DNA from: Candidatus Marisimplicoccus framensis
GTDB taxonomy: Bacteria; Bacteroidota; Bacteroidia; Flavobacteriales; Flavobacteriaceae
Length of the DNA: 64,000 nt
Direction of reading: 5' to 3'
Assembly: GCA_905182065.1 (NCBI GenBank)
Contig: CAJIZN010000001.1
Location: forward strand, 372,001 to 436,000
Part shown: piece after piece, positions 50,685 to 59,064 of the stretch
Layout of the letters: every line of letters starts with the position of its first letter
Position numbering within the stretch: position 1 is the stretch's first letter
Made by a program: the position numbers and the translations under genes
Notes under the pieces: generated by a model
Databases searched by the model: none
Told to the model about the DNA's origin: nothing
The model's input: only the letters and a program-made list of their open reading frames with translations

Positions 50685-51434
50685 TTATTCACCAGGTCTA
50701 ACTGATATAGCTCTCCAAAGAGGAACACTCCTTAGATGTGATCTCATATTAAGCACTGATTGCATTTGTTTTGGGATTCTGACAGTTTGCTCTCTAGTTT
50801 TCATCATAGTTTCCCATGAATCATAAAAATCAACAGTCATATAGTCATTATAAACATCATCACCCATTTGATCTAGTCGTTTTAAAAGACCCCAACCTGA
50901 TCTTGATCCTAGGTCTCCTGAATTTAGACTATTTTCAGCTTTTTCATAAGCATATCCATTAGCTACTCCTGCTTTCATAAAATTAAGCACTACTACTTGA
51001 GGTGCATCAGGTGTTTCCCCTTGATTGTCAGCAAAGTTTAATCCTTTATTAGCATATGTATGATCATAAGCTATAGTTCTTGCTTTTATGTTTTTTTGTT
51101 GAAAAATTTCAACATCCATTTCACTATAGTCTGGTCTCATTTTAAGAACACCTGCATTAGAATTCAAGCTATCAGGATGTTTAGCTATTGTTACAAGAAG
51201 CATATTCCATTCGTCTGTGTCGGTTGCGTTTGGTCTCCACCAAACATCCCAGCCTGTTATGGTTCCTTCATCAACTCTCATTTGAGCTAACTCTTTCCAC
51301 TTTTCGTTAAGTATAGTTCCATAGTCTTCCCCTGGAGTAGTTTTAACAAAAGTCATGTTTACATAATCTCCATTTCCTTGAGCAGTAAGTGATCCGATTG
51401 CAACAAGGGCAATAATTAAAAATAATTTTTTCAT
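50685..51434 (-). CDS. Secreted protein of unknown function, two-repeat type
   Basis: A 249-residue protein with a clear signal peptide (cleavage near LTAQG). I do not recognise the family. The mature part looks like two related halves: a strand such as YVNMTFVKTTPGEDY or VVVLNFMKAGVANGY, a helix rich in charged residues, then a GW-containing segment (ITGWDVWWRP, RSGWGLLKRL) and a final strand. This pattern suggests two dimeric alpha-beta barrel (NIPSNAP/EthD-like) repeats, which is an inference. The gene has its own promoter-like element and terminator. Another secreted protein with the same architecture follows upstream at 51562-52340. Confidence 0.7.
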   Translation of the reverse strand: MKKLFLIIALVAIGSLTAQGNGDYVNMTFVKTTPGEDYGTILNEKWKELAQMRVDEGTITGWDVWWRPNATDTDEWNMLLVTIAKHPDSLNSNAGVLKMRPDYSEMDVEIFQQKNIKARTIAYDHTYANKGLNFADNQGETPDAPQVVVLNFMKAGVANGYAYEKAENSLNSGDLGSRSGWGLLKRLDQMGDDVYNDYMTVDFYDSWETMMKTREQTVRIPKQMQSVLNMRSHLRSVPLWRAISVRPGE

Positions 51435-51472
51435 TTTGTTTGTTTTATGTTATTGATTTAAATTAATTAAAA

Positions 51473-51480
51473 CAAAGCTA
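51473..51480 (-). promoter_or_regulatory. Putative -7 element for gene 50685-51434
   Basis: The minus strand reads TAGCTTTG, matching TAnnTTTG, 38 nt before the start codon, which would give a leader of about 30 nt. Confidence 0.45.
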
Positions 51481-51517
51481 ACAAAATTGTTTAATTTCTA
51501 ATTTATCTAAAATACAA

Positions 51518-51543
51518 AACCCCTCTGGTGAGGGGTTTTTTTA
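51518..51543 (-). terminator. Terminator after secreted protein gene 51562-52340
   Basis: Stem CCCCTC (51520-51525) / GAGGGG (51530-51535) with loop TGGT, nearly the same as the hairpin at 50661-50676 after the neighbouring gene. A T run is present on the plus strand and a shorter one on the minus strand. Confidence 0.82.
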
Positions 51544-51561
51544 AAGTTTAATAAGCGTTAA

Positions 51562-52340
51562 TTAGTTAGAACTTGCTCTTACAAATTTTCCATTTTCTAT
51601 ATGCCCTTGATGGATATATATTTGATCTTCATGATCTCCCTCAACTAGACTCCAAAATTTTTGTCTAGCCTCAGTGGATCCAGAAGTTGCGTTTTCTAAA
51701 CTTGTAGCAAATTCATGCATACTATTGTATATCCATTTGCAACCATTACGTCAGATCCTGACCCAGTAAGATGATAGCTGTGGTTACCAAACATAGCCAC
51801 TCCAGACTGAACAGCAGGAACTGTAACCCAGTCATGATAAGCTTGTCCCATTTCACCCTGATTACCTTTAGTGTTATATTTTCCTATAACTAATATAAAA
51901 TTACCTGACACATCTATATTCTCACCTACAATATGATCGTTTTGCCAGTCAATCCTTCTCATTTCATCAGTATGACCATTCCAAAATGATTGGTACTCAC
52001 TAACCATTGCTCCCATTTCTTTTCTTTCATCTTCACTTGCTGCTTCCCATTTTTCTCCAACGTGAACCCAAGGTGTATCATTAATAGCATCATTAGCATT
52101 CATATAATTATCTTGAATAACAACAGATGGTCCAGATCCATAATAATGACTTGTCACCCATTGTCCTTGAAGAGTTCTTTTATCTCCTTGTTGCATGTTA
52201 GTTACTTGCTCGTGTAATTCCATAAACCTGCCTATTTTTTGAATAGGTATGTCTAAATAAGATAAGTTCATTACGGTTTCAGCTTGAGCTGACACAGTAA
52301 ATGAAATAAATAAGGCTAAAATTGTTTTTAAAATTTTCAT
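51562..52340 (-). CDS. Secreted protein of unknown function, one frameshift
   Basis: About 259 residues when reconstructed, with a signal peptide ending near VSAQA. The first frame ends early at 51696, but one missing base near 51720 restores a continuation beginning MHEFATSLENATSGSTEA and ending KFVRASSN. The mature protein has two similar halves (VMNLSYLDIPIQKIGRFMEL and FILVIGKYNTKGNQGEMGQA, each followed by a helix), like the gene at 50685. The two are probably distant tandem paralogues. The function is unknown; a periplasmic or outer-membrane location is inferred. Its start is divergent from the sugar isomerase gene. Confidence 0.72.
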
Positions 52341-52399
52341 ATTATTTTGTTTTTATTTTTGAATCCTTAAATTACAATAAAAAAAATAACTGCTTTAAC

Positions 52400-53374
52400 A
52401 TGAAAAGAAGATCCCTCCTAAAATCATTGACTGCCGCTTCACTTGGTGCTCCATTAATCGGTTGCTCCAATTTAAATTCTACTGAAAAAAGTAGTCTTAC
52501 AAATATTAAACACAACCCAATTGGAGTTTCTACGTACTCTTTTTGGCAATTTAATGGTCGTGAAACACCTATTGAATACTGTATTGATAAAGCATCTGAA
52601 TTTGGATTTGATGGAATAGAGCTTCTGTTAATCCAAATGGAGTCAGAAGAAAACAGCTACTTACAAAAACTTAAAAAAAGAGCCTTTGATTCTGGATTAG
52701 ACATAATGGGTCTCTCAACTCATCAGAGTTTTGTTAGTCCTGATCCTGATAAGCGAAAAGAAAATATTGAATTAACAAAACGTCAAATTGAAGTTGCATA
52801 TTCACTTGGAATTCCAACTATTAGAATAAATACTGGAAGGTGGGGAACAACTAAGCCACAGGGTGATAAATCAGAGTTTGATGTGTTAATGGATAACAAA
52901 GGTATAGAAACTGTAATTGACGGATACACTGAAGATGAAGGTTTTAAGTGGGTTATAGACTCTATAGAGCAATGCATTCCTACAGCTGAGAAATGCGGGG
53001 TTGTTCTTGGGCTTGAAAATCACTGGGGCCTTGGATTAACCTCTGGAGGTGTAATGAGAATCGTGAATGCTATTAATTCCCCTTGGTTAAGTGTAACTCT
53101 AGATACAGGAAACTTTTTTGACAATCGTGAAAAGCAACTTTCAGAACTTGCCCCTCATACATGTCTTATTCAAGCCAAAACATATTTTGGTGGTGCAAAA
53201 TGGCCTGCTTTTAATCAGATTAATATTGACTACACCTCCATTGGAAAGCTAATGCGGGAAAATAATTACAAGGGATATATATCTCTTGAATTTGAAGGTA
53301 ATGAAGATGCTAATTCTGCTGTCCCAAAAAGCCTTGATCTTTTAAGAAAGTCTTTTTACTATAATCTTAGTTAA
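52400..53374 (+). CDS. Sugar phosphate isomerase/epimerase family lipoprotein
   Basis: A TIM-barrel protein of the AP endonuclease 2/xylose isomerase-like superfamily, 324 residues from the ATG at 52400. This start is preferred over 52322 because it gives a twin-arginine-like signal (MKRRSLLKSLTAASLG) followed directly by a lipobox (LIGC). The barrel has GVSTYSFWQF, FDGIELLLIQME, LGLENHWG and LDTGNFFDN with the expected metal ligands. The substrate is unknown; exported members often act in sugar catabolism. Confidence 0.82.
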   Translation: MKRRSLLKSLTAASLGAPLIGCSNLNSTEKSSLTNIKHNPIGVSTYSFWQFNGRETPIEYCIDKASEFGFDGIELLLIQMESEENSYLQKLKKRAFDSGLDIMGLSTHQSFVSPDPDKRKENIELTKRQIEVAYSLGIPTIRINTGRWGTTKPQGDKSEFDVLMDNKGIETVIDGYTEDEGFKWVIDSIEQCIPTAEKCGVVLGLENHWGLGLTSGGVMRIVNAINSPWLSVTLDTGNFFDNREKQLSELAPHTCLIQAKTYFGGAKWPAFNQINIDYTSIGKLMRENNYKGYISLEFEGNEDANSAVPKSLDLLRKSFYYNLS

Positions 53375-53408
53375 ATAGTTTTTATAACTTTAAAGAAAAC
53401 CAACTTTA

Positions 53409-54113
53409 ATGGAAGACAACCCAATACCAATATATGTCATTGAATTCATGTCCGATGAATGGAAAACATGGGCTTTGTTTTCGATAATATTTATATCAAT
53501 TCCATTAATTCTTGGCAGATTTTTAGATAGAAAGCGTAAAATTCAGGTCACGTATGCCATTGGTGGTATTATGATTATTGATTTTATTGCAGAACATTTA
53601 TTTCCTTTAATGAATGGTACTTGGGATCTTCAATATAATATTCCTCTTCATCTCTGTGGTATTTCTTCAATTATATGTTGTATTCTTCCTTTTGTTAAGA
53701 AGAAGGAGCGGTTGTTCCAGTTTGTATATTATACAGGAATCATTGGAGGTATAATGGCAATTTTAACTCCTCAACTTAATTATTTTGATGGAACTTTGAG
53801 ATACTATCTTAACTTTTTTGTGTCACATAGTTTAATAATTGCTCTACCAATATTTATGTTTCTCCACCTAGGAATGAAGCTGCCTAAGTTTTCCTGGTTT
53901 AAGATTTGGATACATTTAAATATTCTTATGGCTATAATCATGCCTCTAAACTTTTTGCTTGGATCAAATTATATGTATGTAAATGCACCGCCTGAAGTTA
54001 GTAATCCTTTAATTATTGGTGATTGGCCATACTATCTGTTAATTTGGGAACCACTTGTAATCATTATAGCATACTTAATTTATGTTATAAGTAAAAGAAA
54101 AATTATCCTTTGA
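53409..54113 (+). CDS. YwaF-like (TIGR02206) membrane protein
   Basis: A 234-residue integral membrane protein with about six or seven hydrophobic segments. IAEHLFPLMNGTWDLQYNIP and LHLCGISSIICCILPF are typical of the YwaF/TIGR02206 family. The function is unknown. Its stop overlaps the start of the histidine phosphatase gene by 4 nt. Confidence 0.78.
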   Translation: MEDNPIPIYVIEFMSDEWKTWALFSIIFISIPLILGRFLDRKRKIQVTYAIGGIMIIDFIAEHLFPLMNGTWDLQYNIPLHLCGISSIICCILPFVKKKERLFQFVYYTGIIGGIMAILTPQLNYFDGTLRYYLNFFVSHSLIIALPIFMFLHLGMKLPKFSWFKIWIHLNILMAIIMPLNFLLGSNYMYVNAPPEVSNPLIIGDWPYYLLIWEPLVIIIAYLIYVISKRKIIL

Positions 54114-54604
54114 CTTTGTTAAAAACATTATTGTTACTTACTTTTTTATTGGGCGAGGTTTCTCATGAAACCTGCTCAACGTTTTATCTTATAAGACATG
54201 CTGAAAAGGTTAGAGTTGATAAGTCTGAGAACAATCCAGCTTTAAATGAGAAAGGTATATTAAGAGCTCAAAATTGGAAAAATTATTTTTTAGATAAAGA
54301 GATATCCAAGATTTATTCAACTGACTATAAAAGAACAATAAGAACGGCTCAACCTTTAGCAATAAATAACAATATTGAAACTATTATTTATTCTACATCA
54401 GATTTTAAATTTGATGATTTTATAAAATCAAATATTGGAGAAAACACCTTAGTTGTTGGCCACAGCAATACTATTCCTGATTTTGTAAATGAGTTAATTA
54501 ACGAGGAGTATTATACTCAAATAGACGACTTGAATAACTCTAATTTATATGTTGTTTCAATATGTGATTCTAAAATCACTCATAAATTAATTAAAGTAGA
54601 CTAA
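54110..54604 (+). CDS. Histidine phosphatase family protein, exported
   Basis: A 164-residue phosphoglycerate mutase-like phosphatase. The phosphohistidine is in FYLIRHAEK (RHA form of the RHG motif), and the second His is in LVVGHSNTIP. A hydrophobic N-terminus (LLLLTFLLGEVSHE) looks like a signal peptide. The start is TTG at 54110, or TTG two codons later. Translation is coupled to the YwaF-like gene by a 4-nt overlap, and the methyltransferase begins at once after the stop. Confidence 0.8.
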   Translation: MTLLKTLLLLTFLLGEVSHETCSTFYLIRHAEKVRVDKSENNPALNEKGILRAQNWKNYFLDKEISKIYSTDYKRTIRTAQPLAINNNIETIIYSTSDFKFDDFIKSNIGENTLVVGHSNTIPDFVNELINEEYYTQIDDLNNSNLYVVSICDSKITHKLIKVD

Positions 54605-55214
54605 ATGAATTCCCCTATTAAAGTTTTTAGTAATTGGGTTATTAATGGTAAAGATGAGGGAATGGAAAAAGGACATTCTCCAGTCTGTAAAAAACATGCT
54701 TGATTATTCAATAAAAGAACTTAAAGAATATAGTTTTATTGATGCTGGATGTGGGAATGGTTGGGTTGTTAGAAAAGTAGGTTGTGATCCTAAATGTAAA
54801 AAAGCAATAGGTGTTGATGGGTCTTTAAATATGATTGAGAAGGCAAAAAAGCTTGATGGGGATAGCCAATACTATTGTACAGATCTAATGAACTGGAGTC
54901 CAGATAAAAAGGTTGATCTTGTTCATTCAATGGAAGTATTCTATTATTTTGAAAATCCTGATATGCTAATCAAGCATATCCATGATAACTGGATAGTGAA
55001 AGGTGGAAGATTGATAATGGGTATTGATTATTATAAAGAAAACAAGCCTTCTCATTCATGGCAAGAAGACTGTGGTATAAATATCATGAAGATGTTTCCA
55101 AAAGAAAGTTGGATTACATTTTTTAAAAAAGCAGGTTTTAATAAAACAGAATCATGGTTTAATGGAGGAGATGGTGAATGGAACGGAACATTAATTGTTT
55201 CAGGAATCAAGTGA
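54605..55214 (+). CDS. Class I SAM-dependent methyltransferase, one frameshift
   Basis: About 202 residues when reconstructed. The true start is probably ATG 54605 (MNSPIKVFSNWVINGKDEG), with one extra base near 54683; the second frame continues SVKNMLDYSIKELKEYSF. Motif I FIDAGCGNGWVVRKVG, the acidic residue in IGVDGSLNMIEKAK, and the VDLVHSMEVFYYFENPD segment mark a Rossmann-fold methyltransferase. The substrate is unknown. The last 15 nt overlap the convergent FMN reductase gene. Confidence 0.82.
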
Positions 55215-55751
55215 TGACTCTACTTGGTTTTTAAAGTCCCTGATTTGAATTTCAAATTTATCATTTAAAGACTTATTTGTTATTCCATCTTTATCTGAAA
55301 AATCATCACTAAAATTTGGAAATGAAAACACAGGTATAATGAGGTTACTCTGTCTTGAAAAACGCTCCTCAGCAATCTGTAAAACAGTCTTAGCACCATT
55401 TGATCCATTTGATGCTGCTAATAGAAATAAAGGTTTGTTACACCAAACTACTTTTTCAACTACAGATATCCAGTCAAAAATATTTTTAAAGGCTGCGGTG
55501 TAGGCACCATTATGTTCCGCCAGAGATATTACTATCCCATCACATTCGCTAATTAGTTTTTTGAATTTTAATGCTTTTTCTGGAATACCCTCTATTTTCT
55601 CCCTGTCCTCGCTGTAAATAGGCATTTCAAAATCATTAAGATCAATAATGATTGACTCATCTGGAGCAATCTTATTCACTGTATAAGTGGCAAGTTTACT
55701 GTTAATTGAATTTTTTGAGTTTGATGCCCCAAAAGCTAAAATTTTACTCAT
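55200..55751 (-). CDS. NADPH-dependent FMN reductase
   Basis: A 183-residue flavodoxin-like reductase. ILAFGASNSKNSINSKLATY is the phosphate-binding loop for FMN, and ISLAEHNGAYTAAFKNIFDW is the family segment with the flavin-contacting residues. It reduces free or bound flavin, quinones or azo compounds with NAD(P)H. Its ATG shares one base with the stop of the CDGSH microprotein gene (TAATG), a sign of coupled translation. It overlaps the methyltransferase gene by 15 nt. Confidence 0.9.
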   Translation of the reverse strand: MSKILAFGASNSKNSINSKLATYTVNKIAPDESIIIDLNDFEMPIYSEDREKIEGIPEKALKFKKLISECDGIVISLAEHNGAYTAAFKNIFDWISVVEKVVWCNKPLFLLAASNGSNGAKTVLQIAEERFSRQSNLIIPVFSFPNFSDDFSDKDGITNKSLNDKFEIQIRDFKNQVESSLDS

Positions 55752-55834
55752 TATTTATTTAGGTGAGATCCATCACAATACCCTTCTGGATTTGATGTAT
55801 TTCCACACCCACATTTTGGCCTATTTGAATTCAT
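55751..55834 (-). CDS. 27-residue CDGSH-motif microprotein
   Basis: A short gene missed by ordinary length cut-offs. The peptide is only 27 residues and carries CGCG at 8-11 and YCDGSHLNK at 19-27, giving a Cys8-Cys10-Cys20-His24 ligand set like that of CDGSH/mitoNEET [2Fe-2S] domains. The spacing between the second and third Cys is 9 residues, one more than in canonical CDGSH domains. The start lies 1 nt after the YceI stop and the stop shares a base with the FMN reductase ATG, so it sits inside a tight three-gene operon. Metal binding (Fe-S or zinc) is inferred from the motif. Confidence 0.75.
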   Translation of the reverse strand: MNSNRPKCGCGNTSNPEGYCDGSHLNK

Positions 55835-55835
55835 A

Positions 55836-56450
55836 TTATAAAGTTTTAAGATTAATTTCTAATTCTATATCATCATAAATCATTTTGTCACCAAGCTTTT
55901 CAAAAAATGTTCCCGATCTAAACTGGATATCATACATAGATCTATCAAAAACTAGATCTGCTTTCCAACCATCCATCGAATTTATTATTTCAAATTGGAT
56001 AGGATGAGTATAACTTTTAATTGTTAGCTCTCCTGAAACTAACCACTTACCATCTGAAATTAGTTCAGAATCCAAAATAGATATTTTAGCTGTTGGATAT
56101 GATTCAACAGAAAAAAAATCATCTGACTTTAAATGAGTTTCAAGTCTATTTTTTGCAAAATCCGTGGGTAAATCGTCATTCTTAATTGTCGACATGTCTA
56201 CAATGAATTCCCCAGTAGAAATCAATCCACCTGATAATTCAAACTGACCAGAAGCAAAATTAATAGTCCCATAGTGGTAGCTAGTAGAAACTTCTCTCCC
56301 TGTCCAAGTAATATAACTAGTTTCGTTTTCAATATTATAGACTCCATCTGAAGCGTTTAACGTCGATACCTCTACAGCTTCTTGTTTGCTATTGTTTAGA
56401 TTACAAGAGACTAGAATTGTAAACATTAATAAGGTGAATATTTTTTTCAT
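55836..56450 (-). CDS. YceI-like domain lipoprotein
   Basis: A 204-residue lipoprotein (lipobox LVSCN, Cys16) with a YceI domain, a lipocalin-like barrel that binds isoprenoids or other long hydrophobic chains. The segments SYITWTGREVS, GTINFASGQFELSGG, FIVDMSTIKNDDL, HLKSDDFFSVESYPTA and the GELTIKSYTHPI strand are typical. It is the first gene of the operon with the CDGSH microprotein and FMN reductase, suggesting a shared redox or quinone-related role. Confidence 0.88.
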   Translation of the reverse strand: MKKIFTLLMFTILVSCNLNNSKQEAVEVSTLNASDGVYNIENETSYITWTGREVSTSYHYGTINFASGQFELSGGLISTGEFIVDMSTIKNDDLPTDFAKNRLETHLKSDDFFSVESYPTAKISILDSELISDGKWLVSGELTIKSYTHPIQFEIINSMDGWKADLVFDRSMYDIQFRSGTFFEKLGDKMIYDDIELEINLKTL

Positions 56451-56587
56451 CGAATAAAATTTTTTGTAAAACTAGGAAAATCAACATACGAGGTTAATGA
56501 TTACCTTAGTTTTAATGATTATTTAACATCTTTTTGTATACAATTAAAAGTAATTTATACATTTAAAATCAATAATATAGATAAATG

Positions 56588-56702
56588 TAAAGTTAACTAT
56601 ACTTTATAAAAGTAAAGTTTGTTTTACAATTATATAAAATAATCATTAAAGTAAAGTTTGTTTTACAAAATATTTTTATATATTTGTAAAGTTAGTTTTA
56701 CA
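56588..56702 (+). promoter_or_regulatory. Four palindromic operators upstream of the XRE regulator
   Basis: Three near-identical palindromes of the form GTAAAGTTTGTTTTAC occur at 56612-56627, 56651-56666 and 56686-56701 (the last with one changed base). A fourth, more distant copy TAAAGT-N7-ACTTTA lies at 56588-56606. Copies two and three are identical over 21 bp. The last copy ends 1 nt before the start codon at 56704 and covers the predicted transcription start. They are the likely binding sites of the regulator itself. Confidence 0.8.
56657..56686 (+). promoter_or_regulatory. Promoter of the XRE-Stealth operon
   Basis: A -33-like TTTG (56657-56660) and -7 TATATTTG (56679-56686) separated by 18 nt fit the Bacteroidota consensus. 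The -33 lies inside operator 56651-56666 and the -7 touches operator 56686-56701. The predicted start of transcription is about 10 nt before the ATG, so the mRNA is close to leaderless. Confidence 0.6.
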
Positions 56703-56703
56703 T

Positions 56704-56898
56704 ATGCTGGTAAATAGAGTAAAAGATTTTAGAAAAGGGGGTGGGCTAACCCAGGAAGAGCTTGCTAACAGAGCAGGCGTAAGCAGGCAAACAATCATTT
56801 CAATTGAAAAAAACAAGTTTATTCCAGGTCTAGATGTCGCTTTAAAAATATCTAAATCTCTGAATACTCCTATTTATAAGCTTTTTTATTTTGTTTAA
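56704..56898 (+). CDS. XRE-family helix-turn-helix regulator (YozG-like)
   Basis: A 64-residue single-domain DNA-binding protein. The helix-turn-helix runs through LTQEELANRAGVSRQTIISI (about residues 15-34), followed by EKNKFIPGLDVALKISKSLN. It has no sensor or oligomerisation domain. The small size and the palindromes just upstream fit a dimeric autorepressor. Its stop codon directly abuts the ATG of the Stealth gene, so the two are co-transcribed. Confidence 0.88.
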   Translation: MLVNRVKDFRKGGGLTQEELANRAGVSRQTIISIEKNKFIPGLDVALKISKSLNTPIYKLFYFV

Positions 56899-57840
56899 AT
56901 GGAAGCAATAGATGCAGTTATAACATGGGTTGACGGGTCGGACCCAGACTACCAAATGAGGTATGATAAATACCTCAGCGGAAGAAGTGATATTAAAAAA
57001 CAATACCTACAATCAAATGAAATTACTTTTTGCATTGGTTCAATTTTAAAATACGCACCCTTTGTGAGAAAAATATTTATTGTTACAGACGGTCAATCTC
57101 CTAATCTGGAAAAGATAAAAAAATTTGCTCCTTTAGACAAAGTAAACATTGTTGATCATAAAGAAATATTTAATGGAGCTGAAGGTTTTCTGCCAACATT
57201 TAATGTCCGCTCAATTGATGCTGTTCTATATAAAATAAATGGCCTTTCAGAAAAATTCATATATTTTAATGATGACATGTTTTTGATAAAAAAAAGCAGT
57301 CCTGAAGAATGGTTTGTTGAGAATAAAGCTGTGTTGAGAGGTAATTGGTCGCAAACATATAACACCCAGCCATTAAAAAAAATATCAAACATGATCAAAA
57401 GTGCTCTTAAAATTCGACCAAGCTATAATGCAGCTCAGTCTAAGGCGGCAAATATTGCCGGATTTGAAAGAGAGTATTTTAGATCATATCATTCTGGCAG
57501 ACCTCAGTTAAAGTCTGTTATTAAAAGTTTCTATGACAAGAATCCCAAAGTGCTTGAAAAACAACTGAAATATAAGTTTAGGGATGCCAAACAGTACATG
57601 CCCTACAGTCTTTGTTGGCACCTTTTAATTAAGGAAGACAAGTATATAGCAGCTTCAAAAAGCAGACTTGTAGAGATTGAGAAAATTAGAAACTATAGCC
57701 CTAAAAAACTTAAAGAAGTCTTAAGCGAGCTGGATCGCAACAAAGAGGTAAAGCTTTTAAACATTCAGGACCTAAACTATGCCTCAGAAGATACGAGTAT
57801 GGTTTTCAAGAGTTGGTTTTACAATAAACTAACCAATTGA
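56899..57840 (+). CDS. Stealth-family sugar-phosphate transferase
   Basis: A 313-residue Stealth protein, a family that includes capsule polymerases such as bacterial hexose-1-phosphoryl transferases. Conserved region 1 is AIDAVITWVDGSDPDYQ, region 2 includes ILKYAPFVRKIFIVTDGQSP and FIYFNDDMFLIK, and region 3 is around YHSGRPQLKSVIKSFYDKNP. No transmembrane segment is seen. It stands apart from any capsule or glycosyltransferase cluster and is controlled with the XRE gene. The acceptor glycan is unknown. It converges on the class V aminotransferase gene, with a 2-nt gap. Confidence 0.86.
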   Translation: MEAIDAVITWVDGSDPDYQMRYDKYLSGRSDIKKQYLQSNEITFCIGSILKYAPFVRKIFIVTDGQSPNLEKIKKFAPLDKVNIVDHKEIFNGAEGFLPTFNVRSIDAVLYKINGLSEKFIYFNDDMFLIKKSSPEEWFVENKAVLRGNWSQTYNTQPLKKISNMIKSALKIRPSYNAAQSKAANIAGFEREYFRSYHSGRPQLKSVIKSFYDKNPKVLEKQLKYKFRDAKQYMPYSLCWHLLIKEDKYIAASKSRLVEIEKIRNYSPKKLKEVLSELDRNKEVKLLNIQDLNYASEDTSMVFKSWFYNKLTN

Positions 57841-57842
57841 AA

Positions 57843-59057
57843 TTATAAGTTTTTTATCACCTCAACCACCCTGTCAATTTCTAGCTTAGTATTATATAGT
57901 GAAACTCCAAGCCTCGTAACTCCTCCTGCTGGCTCCAAACCAAGTTTCTGAATTGCTTTAAGAGCATAAAAATGTCCATCCCAAGCGCATATATTTTCGC
58001 TTGCTAATTTTTTACAAACGTCTTGAGGAGAGAAATCACTATGAACAAAAGATACAGTTGGAGTCCTTTTTGTACTTGAAAAATCTTGGCCTATAATTGT
58101 AATTTTGTCCTCTTTTTGCAGTGAGTCATAAAGGTGTTTCGCAAGTTCAAATTCATGAATACTTATTTGTTTATAAGCGCTTTCTAGCTTTTCTCTTAAA
58201 GAGGAACCTTCACCTATAGACGAAATAAAGTCAATAGCTGAGGCAACTCCAGAACAAGCAGCGTGATTTAGTGTTCCTGTCTCAATAATATAAGGCGCTT
58301 CTTGATCTTGAACAACTAGCCTATCAGTTGTTAAGCTATCTAGCAGCCCTGGTTTTGAATAAAGAAAACTAACGTGTGGTCCATAGAATTTATATGCAGA
58401 GCAGAGCATGAAATCACAGCCCAATTCTTGAACATTTATTGAAAAATGTGGGGCATAATGCACTGCGTCTAATAAAAAAAGACAGTTTTTATCTTTCAGA
58501 TAATTCCCTATGTCAACAAAATCATTGAGGGTTCCAAGAGCATTAGAGGACATCCCCATACAAACCATTACTGTTTTATTATTAATTTTATTTTTAAAAT
58601 CTGTGTAATCAAGGGTGCCATTGTCTAAAAGCTTGACTTCGATTAGCTTAACACCTACCTCTTCAAGAACTTTCCACGGCCCCCTGTTTGCTTCATGGTC
58701 TAACTCAGTTATGATTACCTCATCGCCTTCATTAAATTTTCTTGATAAAGCCCTAGCTAAACTATAGTTTAAAGTTGTCATGTTTTGACCAATAGAAATT
58801 GTTTTTGGCCCTTCTGAACCTAACATTTCAGAGACTCTTTCCCTTACACCATCCATCATGAAATCTGTTTCTTTACTAGTCACAAACTCACCATGAGTGT
58901 TAGCATTTGATCTAATATAGTATTGTGAAATGCCCTCTATTACTTGAATCGGAACTTGAGTTCCCCCTGGACCATCCAGATAGATGATTGGGTTGTTGTT
59001 TGCATCAACCCTTCCTAAAGAAGGAAAGTATTCTCTAATTTTTTCTGAATTTATCAT
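57843..59057 (-). CDS. Class V aminotransferase, cysteine desulfurase-like (VC1184 type)
   Basis: A 404-residue PLP-dependent enzyme resembling the VC1184 subfamily of cysteine desulfurase-like proteins (TIGR01976). The PLP-binding Lys is in CSAYKFYGPHVSFLY, the Asp and His of the cofactor site are in LFLLDAVHYAPH, and ITELDHEANRGPWK is the N-terminal signature. It is not a standard IscS or SufS, and no suf genes are adjacent. It lies 7 nt after the YncE gene as the last gene of that operon. The substrate is unknown. Confidence 0.84.
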   Translation of the reverse strand: MINSEKIREYFPSLGRVDANNNPIIYLDGPGGTQVPIQVIEGISQYYIRSNANTHGEFVTSKETDFMMDGVRERVSEMLGSEGPKTISIGQNMTTLNYSLARALSRKFNEGDEVIITELDHEANRGPWKVLEEVGVKLIEVKLLDNGTLDYTDFKNKINNKTVMVCMGMSSNALGTLNDFVDIGNYLKDKNCLFLLDAVHYAPHFSINVQELGCDFMLCSAYKFYGPHVSFLYSKPGLLDSLTTDRLVVQDQEAPYIIETGTLNHAACSGVASAIDFISSIGEGSSLREKLESAYKQISIHEFELAKHLYDSLQKEDKITIIGQDFSSTKRTPTVSFVHSDFSPQDVCKKLASENICAWDGHFYALKAIQKLGLEPAGGVTRLGVSLYNTKLEIDRVVEVIKNL

Positions 59058-59064
59058 ATTAAGA

